A stretch of 64,000 nucleotides of DNA, from contig DATJGF010000253.1 of assembly GCA_035495315.1 (NCBI GenBank), positions 14,769 through 78,768 on the forward strand, read 5' to 3'. The DNA comes from DATJGF01 sp035495315 (GTDB lineage Bacteria; Verrucomicrobiota; Verrucomicrobiia; Limisphaerales; UBA8199). Under the pieces are notes generated by a model, which was given only the letters and a program-made list of their open reading frames with translations, made no database searches and was not told where the DNA came from. This document shows, in pieces, positions 61,001 to 64,000 of the stretch (positions are counted from its first letter, which is position 1; the number at the start of each line of letters is the position of its first letter). The translations under genes were made by a program, and so were the position numbers.

Positions 61001-63177
61001 GTTAGGAACATGGCGGTGACCCCACGCTGCTGTAGCTCGCGCGCGAGTCGATCAGGTGAAAGCAGGGTCTCACGGGAAATGCCTATCAGCTGCGCGCCAT
61101 TGAGTAGCGCTCCCCAAATTTCGAATGTTGCCGCATCAAAAGAAATATTAGACACCTGAGCAATCCGATCCGTGGGTCCGAGCAGAATGTAATCGGTATT
61201 GAGCACTAGACGGATGATGGCTCGATGAGGCACAGCGACGCCTTTTGGCCGGCCAGTCGAGCCGGAGGTATACATCACATAAGCCAGGCTTTGGGGTTCG
61301 GTTGACAATCCCAGATTCTGGGGACTTTGTCCCGCGATCGTTTTTGCATCGCGGTCCAGGCATACCGTCTGCGTATTGCCGGAACGAACTTTGGGCAGCA
61401 GCTTGCGCGTCGTCAGTAAAACGGGAATGCGCGTGTCGCTCAGCATGAGGGCAAGGCGCGCTTCGGGATAATCCGGATCAAGAGGCACGTAGGCGGCTCC
61501 CGCTTTCAATACGGCGAGTGCGGCCACGACGAATTCGAGCGATCGTTCCAGACAAATGCCAACAGGCGTGCCTGTGCGGACGTCAAATCGCCGCAAGTAA
61601 TGCGCGAGGCGGTTGGCACGGGCATTCAGTTCCGCGTAAGTGATTTCCTCCTGGTCAAAAGATATCGCGGCTGCGCCAGGTGTGCGCGCAACTTGAGCCT
61701 CAAACAAGGCAGGAACGCACGTATGCTGTGGGTATTCAGTTTTTGTCTGGTTCCAATCATAGAGTAATTGTTGTTGCTCCAGCGGGGTCAACAGATGGAG
61801 CTGGGACAAAGGGCCAGCAGGGTTGGCGATAATTGCGTGCAGCAATCTTTCGTAATGGCCCAGCAGACGCGCCATCGACGCCTCGTCAAAAAGGTCACAG
61901 TCGTACTCCACTTGAGCTAAGAGTCTGTGGTCCGTCGTCTCTTTCAGGGCGAGGGTGAGCTCGAATTTGGCAAAATCGCTGGTAACCTGCTGAACCTCCA
62001 TTTTGAGGTTGCCGAGTGGGAGTGCCTCGCAAGGTCCGTTTTGCAGCAGAAACATGACTTTGGTGAATGGCATGTGGCTGAGGGAGCGTTCCGGCTGCAA
62101 CTCCTCCACGAGCCGCTCGAAAGGCAGATCCTGGTGCGCATAAGCTCCCAGCGTGGTGTCGCGCACGCGGGCGAGCAGTTGTTCAAAGGTCGGGTCACCG
62201 GCCAGGCTGGTTCGCAGTGGCAGTGTATTGACGAAGAATCCAATCAATGGCTCGGTCTCAATGCGTGTACGACCGGCAATAGGGGAGCCCACAATCAGGT
62301 CGTCGTGCCGAGTATATCGCTGCAGCAATACCTTGAACCCTGCCAGCAAGACCATGAACAAGGTCGCCTCTTGATCGCTGGCGCATTGTTTGAGCCGTGC
62401 AAGTAAGGACGCGTCGAAGGTTCGTGAAACCCGGCCGCCACGGAATGCGGGTGGTGTCTGGCGCGGCCGATCAGTGGTCAATTCCGTCACCGCGGGTTTG
62501 CCCGACAGCTGTGTTCTCCAGTAGCGGAGATGTTTGAGCAGTCGCTCACCCTTCAACCAATCGCGCTGCCAAATGGCGAAATCGGAATATTGAATGGGTA
62601 GTTCGGCGATCGTTGCCGAGTGGCCGTCGATGTGCGCGCGATAAAACACATCCAGTTCCCGGAACAATATGCCGAGCGACCATTCGTCCATGACGATGTG
62701 GTGAAAGATCAATACCAAGTGGTGTTCCTCGGCACTGAGCTGATGCAGCTGGGCGCGAATCAATAAGTCTGCTCCCAGATCGAAGGGACGGTTCACCTCG
62801 GCACGAGTAAGGCGTTGGGACTCTTCTCTGGGATCCGGAACATTGGTTAGATCTAAGAAATTCAGCTGGAGCCAAACTTCGTCTTCAATGAGCTGTTCGG
62901 GCGCTTCGTTTGAAGAGACAAAGTGGGTGCGCAGCGATTCGTGGCGCGCAATGATCGCCCTCAACGACGACTCCAAAGCAGTGACATCAACACTGCCAAA
63001 CAGTCGGGCAACTACCCCAATATTGTAAAGAGGCCGATTGGGTTCGAGCTGATCAAGAAACCACAATCGTTGTTGGGCAAAGGACAACGGTGCCGCGTTC
63101 GTCGCAGAGTTGGGCTCCTGCTGAGCTAATGCAACTTCCTGTTCCATGGTTGCCTGATCTTTTATTGCCGTGCTCAT
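52021..63177 (-). CDS. Non-ribosomal peptide synthetase with internal thioesterase and FkbH-type loading domain
   Basis: Read from motifs, the 3718 residues are: C1 (HHIVMDEWS, His159), A1 (YTSGSTGRPKG near 637), T1 (LGGHSLL, Ser1031), TE1 (GGYCFGG, Cys1164), a Pro/Glu linker, a half C domain with only the C-terminal lobe (about 1425-1640), A2 (YTSGSTGKPKG near 1837), T2 (IGGHSLL, Ser2223), C3 (HHTICDGWS, His2412), an FkbH domain (about 2720-3290; ALDCDHTLW with Asp2936/Asp2938; LSCRALGRGVE with Cys3198), T3 (Ser3373) and TE2 (GGYCFGG, Cys3503). The A-domain pocket residues I read are DAFFIGGTFK for A1 (close to a known Val code) and DLFNNALTYK for A2 (an Ala-type code, both from memory). FkbH domains load a glyceryl unit from 1,3-bisphosphoglycerate onto a carrier protein. 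The start ATG overlaps the upstream NRPS stop (ATGA), so the enzymes act in series. Confidence 0.93.
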   Translation of the reverse strand: MSTAIKDQATMEQEVALAQQEPNSATNAAPLSFAQQRLWFLDQLEPNRPLYNIGVVARLFGSVDVTALESSLRAIIARHESLRTHFVSSNEAPEQLIEDEVWLQLNFLDLTNVPDPREESQRLTRAEVNRPFDLGADLLIRAQLHQLSAEEHHLVLIFHHIVMDEWSLGILFRELDVFYRAHIDGHSATIAELPIQYSDFAIWQRDWLKGERLLKHLRYWRTQLSGKPAVTELTTDRPRQTPPAFRGGRVSRTFDASLLARLKQCASDQEATLFMVLLAGFKVLLQRYTRHDDLIVGSPIAGRTRIETEPLIGFFVNTLPLRTSLAGDPTFEQLLARVRDTTLGAYAHQDLPFERLVEELQPERSLSHMPFTKVMFLLQNGPCEALPLGNLKMEVQQVTSDFAKFELTLALKETTDHRLLAQVEYDCDLFDEASMARLLGHYERLLHAIIANPAGPLSQLHLLTPLEQQQLLYDWNQTKTEYPQHTCVPALFEAQVARTPGAAAISFDQEEITYAELNARANRLAHYLRRFDVRTGTPVGICLERSLEFVVAALAVLKAGAAYVPLDPDYPEARLALMLSDTRIPVLLTTRKLLPKVRSGNTQTVCLDRDAKTIAGQSPQNLGLSTEPQSLAYVMYTSGSTGRPKGVAVPHRAIIRLVLNTDYILLGPTDRIAQVSNISFDAATFEIWGALLNGAQLIGISRETLLSPDRLARELQQRGVTAMFLTAALFNQMAAEAPGAFGNMRTLIVGGEALDPKWIRTVLRDRPPQRLLNGYGPTENTTFTCCYPIRELDEKISNIPIGRPIANTQVYILDEHRNPVPIGVPGELYTGGDGLAHGYFGQAELTAEKFVLHPFAQHTTPQYLYRTGDLARYLPDGNIEFLGRIDSQVKLRGFRIELAEIETVLGQHPGIKACVVVLNGQSSAEKRLIAYFTASGRAPKVTDLRAFLSTKLPEYMLPSAFVALDEIPLTPNGKVDRAALSAQAPERQELGERYVPASDPVELQLVGIWEKVLGVRPVGIRDRFFDLGGHSLLAVRVTAEIEKTFGKKLRVATIFQAPTVEQLAAIVRDEIHEPNGTTTSSLVEIQGEGSKPPLFLVHGAGGGMFWGYVNLSRHLGPQQPIYAFKSRALDGGRELEQIEEMAAQYIRDLRRHQPHGPYFLGGYCFGGNVAYEMARQLAAENENIALLALLNCAPPNSRYTRSRPTPRWLFRFVRNLFYWRECFCQWTPKQRREFFRWKWSLLRKRIAASTREPVSAFAGVEAGDLVDLSSYTHDQRRAWEAHIRALLSFRPKPYTGRVDLFRSPGHPLFCSFEADYGWGEFAQGVRVTILPGAHEKILEEPCVEVLAQKLANSLRAAQATSLSSFVQSNQSANGETQPKQHGLQPSPVPIPINTEPEPAEPSRITNPEEATSTAPKTTNRFETEPGFWIRKLENAPSLLELPTDRPRRPVRPEAPARCACAFAPHLTDKLERLAAEHQTNLFTVLLAAFATLLHRYSGSEDIIIGTAVPRQDVLIQTDTDSDLADVIPLRCDLSRDPTFVEFLGRVHTAAVEGIEHSSVPLEKIIESLSLPDNGSYAPLFQVMFLFDESMGGISGSAAAHIASQQDLVLHLTKAAQSLAGYIEYNPLLFDEPRISRLVQHLGVLLTGTVDGPQSTLAALPLMSRQEKELVLEQWNRTAAPYPSQKTLSDLFIEQVAHTPNAEALVSGNSRLSYQQLYDRARAIAQELANLGIGKENLVGIFCERSTEMIASILGVLLAGAAYVPLDPMYPRQRLVAIFEDAKLRVLLTQEKLLSSVPATEAQILCVDRIHQIETFSRAPANPKTRLHNSSATDLAYVIYTSGSTGKPKGVALEHRGAVGLVSWARNLYTPAELSGVLASTSICFDLSVFEMFVPLCCGGKVILAENALALPGLAAAEEVSLINTVPSAMKELLRAKAVPRSVLVVNLAGEPLSTELVDQIYQQTAACKVYDLYGPTETTTYSTGSLRQSGAAPTIGQPLTNEQVYLVDKHLQPVPIGMPGELCIGGIGLAREYLNQPELTKEKFIPHPFKNSGRLYRTGDLARWRTDGYLEFLGRLDHQVKIRGFRIELGEIESVLRKVDGVREAIVLAREDRPGDKYLTAYIVSQSKESARIDSVRSVLEQRLPHYMVPSAFVFLDQLPLTPNGKIDRKALPAPDPDVRKTDRSIVPPRNETEQRLVAVWKEVLRLDSIGISDNFFEIGGHSLLAAQVVGRVRENFGIELPLLALFDAPTISALSEAMAAVGQSVQPSVARLKPVPRVGPKPVSFVQERLWFLDQLRPGSDAYNVPAALRLKGQLNTHALRNAFESVVQRHEALRTTLRYRDGQLTQIIADQIEPEFQLQSFSDRSSPEADATAWVNSQAQRPFDLKRGPLIRAGLAAVNEVEHLFLVVMHHTICDGWSLALFFQELASFYQAFSAGHSALNLPQITLQYVDYAQWQRNTLQGEVLDQHLQHWKQALSGAREGVDLPADFEPEQNPEGKAGRRVVVLEEPLLRGMAELGQREGVTQFIVLMTALMLTLNKWTGQKDLIVGTVVAGRTRREMENMFGCFMNFLPIRARVSGAATGREVLSRVRTAVLEGQSHQDCPFEKIVESVNPERRLNQNPLYNVALLLQNFPAELFHSDTLEVSQMPVRLAAPLLDLRLEAEQTPQGFALSCEYRTDLFKPATIDEFLSSLLEVLRTLVGEPQTKLGSFKITESLKLQAESARSRPERQTIAVSATFTAEPLAEPLSYWMKELQMPGGIEFAPYNQVFQQLLDPASLLGTNSRGLNVILLRLEDWATTPSATSNSSPEDPALERNLTEFASGLKAATTRTSTPWLVCVCPPARAVLADPARAAYFTRIETSLLQTLEPMPGVYLLTQRDLAKWYSVPDYDDPGANQLGHVPYTPLFFTALATGIARKFHALGQSPYKVIALDCDHTLWSGVCGEDGPQGVRLDEVRRQLQEFMRAQHAAGMLLCLCSKNNERDVLEVFERRLDMPLRQEHFAAQRLNWQPKSENLKSLAEQLQLGLDSFIFIDDNPVECAEVEANCPEVLVLNLPAEPNLIPTFLDHCWVFDRLKVTDEDRRRAELYRQNAQRHDLLAQSPSLADFLQGLQLHVDFERMSPGQLPRVAQLTQRTNQFNCAARRLSETDLQTCLADSEVVTVQVRDRFGDYGLVGVMLYRVEKKVMAVELFLLSCRALGRGVEHQMLAHLGGIAQTRRIDSVDVHFVRTEKNAPALEFLEGIGSAFKQGLNGGYVFRFPAPYAAGVSFRPGNGKARANVQAAMPNRSQAQKAGPHKRKFARCSEIALESHDTTKIHAAIEKAARTHLRHRSGFTPPRTDLETKLSQLWQNLLHIDRVGVQDNFFELGGHSLLAVRLFAELENLVGKKLPLVTLFQAPTVEQLACVLEQTAPGQSDSLLVPIQPNGSKPPLFLVHGAGGDVLWGYANLAAHLPPDQPVYGVKSRGQVGLDEFTNLRDMASCYLEAVRQFQPQGPYYLGGYCFGGNVAYEMARQLREQGDTVALIALLDSAPSNAGYETVPWFRPDFAGRFVANFHHWLKDFAALPFVDQRNFVARKLRALGRRLKSKVALRRSGPWVDVEEIIDPHHFSENELKLWQIHLQALIQHVEGPYSGQVTLLRTRGQPLFCSLEEDFCWSKLARGGVTVKLVPGSHENIFNEPNVQTLAKELAAALTAAQVNASVPTFSAEQSVVAETVH

Positions 63178-64000
63178 GCGGACAATGCGTGACCTGGCGA
63201 GGACTTCAGCAATTCGGGTGTATTGCTTTCGGCCAAAGCGCCATAGTCTGTCGGAGTTGGCTTGGAGCGGGCACGTTGCTTGCGGCGGGGGATTGGACCC
63301 GATGCGGCCGGCGCCTCGCGTTGAACCTGCGTCACGGCTTCTGCCAGCATTGCCAAGGTTGGAAACTCGAAGATCAATCCGACTGAAACATCACAGCCCA
63401 AGGCGGCTGACAGACGGGATGTTACTTGTGTTGCCAGCAGGGAATGACCTCCCAAATGGAAGAAGTTATCATGGATATCGATTGAGGCACAGCCGATGAG
63501 CTGACACCAGATATCGGCAATCAGTTTTTCCATTTGGTTGCGTGGTGCCGTTATCGTCCTGGAGGCGGGCAATGGCTCGGCTCTCGGTAGCGGCAGGGCT
63601 TGACGATCCACCTTGCCGTTCAAGGTCAGTGGTAACGAGTCCAGGAGCATAAAATGCGACGGTACCATATAATCCGGAACGATATTGCTTAGATACCGGC
63701 GAAGTTCTTCGGACGCACAATTCGCTTCGGCAGGCACGACATAAGCCACCAGCTGCAGGCCGGCATGTGCTCCTGTCTGGGCCAGAACTACCGTGTGGCG
63801 TACGGCAGGATGCGCGTTAAGAATCGATTCAATCTCTCCGGTTTCGATGCGGAAGCCACGGATTTTGACCTGATGATCTATGCGTCCCAAATACTCAAGC
63901 TCACCCCTGGTGTTGTATCGCGCCAAATCGCCGCTGCGGTAAAGCCGGGCGCTCGATTTTGTGAAAGGGTCAGGAATAAAACGTTCTTGAGTGAGCTCAG
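63174..64000 (-). CDS. Non-ribosomal peptide synthetase, C-terminal part (A end plus T), continues beyond window
   Basis: The frame is open to the window edge. It contains the end of an adenylation domain (RLYRSGDLARYN, YLGRIDHQVKIRGFRIE with motifs A7-A8, LPLTLNGKVDRQAL with the catalytic A10 Lys) and a carrier domain NFFHLGGHSLLATQV with the phosphopantetheine Ser. A 50-residue Pro/Arg/Ser tail follows, which may serve as a docking region for the next enzyme. There is no thioesterase, so the chain is handed on to C1 of the coupled NRPS. Pocket residues of this A domain lie outside the window. Confidence 0.93.
   Translation of the reverse strand, partial: ELTQERFIPDPFTKSSARLYRSGDLARYNTRGELEYLGRIDHQVKIRGFRIETGEIESILNAHPAVRHTVVLAQTGAHAGLQLVAYVVPAEANCASEELRRYLSNIVPDYMVPSHFMLLDSLPLTLNGKVDRQALPLPRAEPLPASRTITAPRNQMEKLIADIWCQLIGCASIDIHDNFFHLGGHSLLATQVTSRLSAALGCDVSVGLIFEFPTLAMLAEAVTQVQREAPAASGPIPRRKQRARSKPTPTDYGALAESNTPELLKSSPGHALSA

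Noticed and set aside
1..64000. CRISPR arrays, tRNA genes and rRNA genes
   Set aside because: No regularly spaced direct repeats, tRNA T-loop and acceptor pairs or rRNA segments were found by eye. A tRNAscan or Infernal run would be decisive.

Overview
The window looks like a chromosomal segment from a Verrucomicrobia subdivision 3 bacterium (Pedosphaera/Limisphaerales type). This is inferred from gene content, not from a marker gene: two type II pseudopilin-like proteins (FTLIELLVVIAII helix, DGH-type C-terminus), an orphan duplicated FtsX/MacB-type permease, GH43 enzymes, an LVIVD relic, a WDG/YVGG repeat protein, many small secreted lipoproteins and the relic of a kinase-associated TPR tail. 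No rRNA, tRNA, CRISPR array or intact mobile element was seen.

Positions 1-28700 are a mosaic of single genes and short operons. They include a 5'-truncated prolyl oligopeptidase, a frameshifted transposase relic, the orphan permease, a nitroreductase, a SAM methyltransferase, a BtpA-family protein, a Tat-exported esterase, two GH43 glycosidases, an M23 lipoprotein, a glycine-zipper lipoprotein with an EF-hand-like loop, a four-gene minus-strand run (lipoprotein, Cys-rich zinc protein, nucleotidyltransferase, TIM-barrel isomerase), a serine hydrolase, an amine oxidase, D-aminoacyl-tRNA deacylase and a B12/radical-SAM protein. Short genes found by reading the DNA are a 59-aa DUF883-like protein (26461-26640) and a 54-aa membrane protein (26897-27061) that overlaps the radical-SAM stop by ATGA. 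Four decayed genes are scored as pseudogenes.

Positions 28776-45539 form an exopolysaccharide region in two opposed arms. The plus arm has GT2, methyltransferase, O-antigen polymerase-like, GT4 and polysaccharide-deacetylase-like genes, mostly overlapping. The minus arm has a polyprenyl-phosphate sugar-1-phosphate transferase, a second ligase/polymerase, a secreted Cys protein, a chain-length-determinant protein fused to an outer-membrane export protein, and a second export protein. A secreted S9 peptidase lies between the arms. Two proteins of the minus arm are unusual fusions, each with a signal-peptide-like segment at the joint.

Positions 45680-50083 hold an ECF sigma/anti-sigma pair, a proline-rich repeat protein and a Tat-exported orphan followed by three hairpins.

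Positions 50345-64000 are a non-ribosomal peptide locus on the minus strand: the 3' part of one synthetase, a translationally coupled 3718-aa synthetase read as C-A-T-TE-halfC-A-T-C-FkbH-T-TE, and a SyrD-type ABC exporter. The last extension unit has an FkbH-type glyceryl-loading domain where an adenylation domain is expected, and both thioesterases have cysteine at the nucleophile position. This is the best candidate for an undescribed system in the window.
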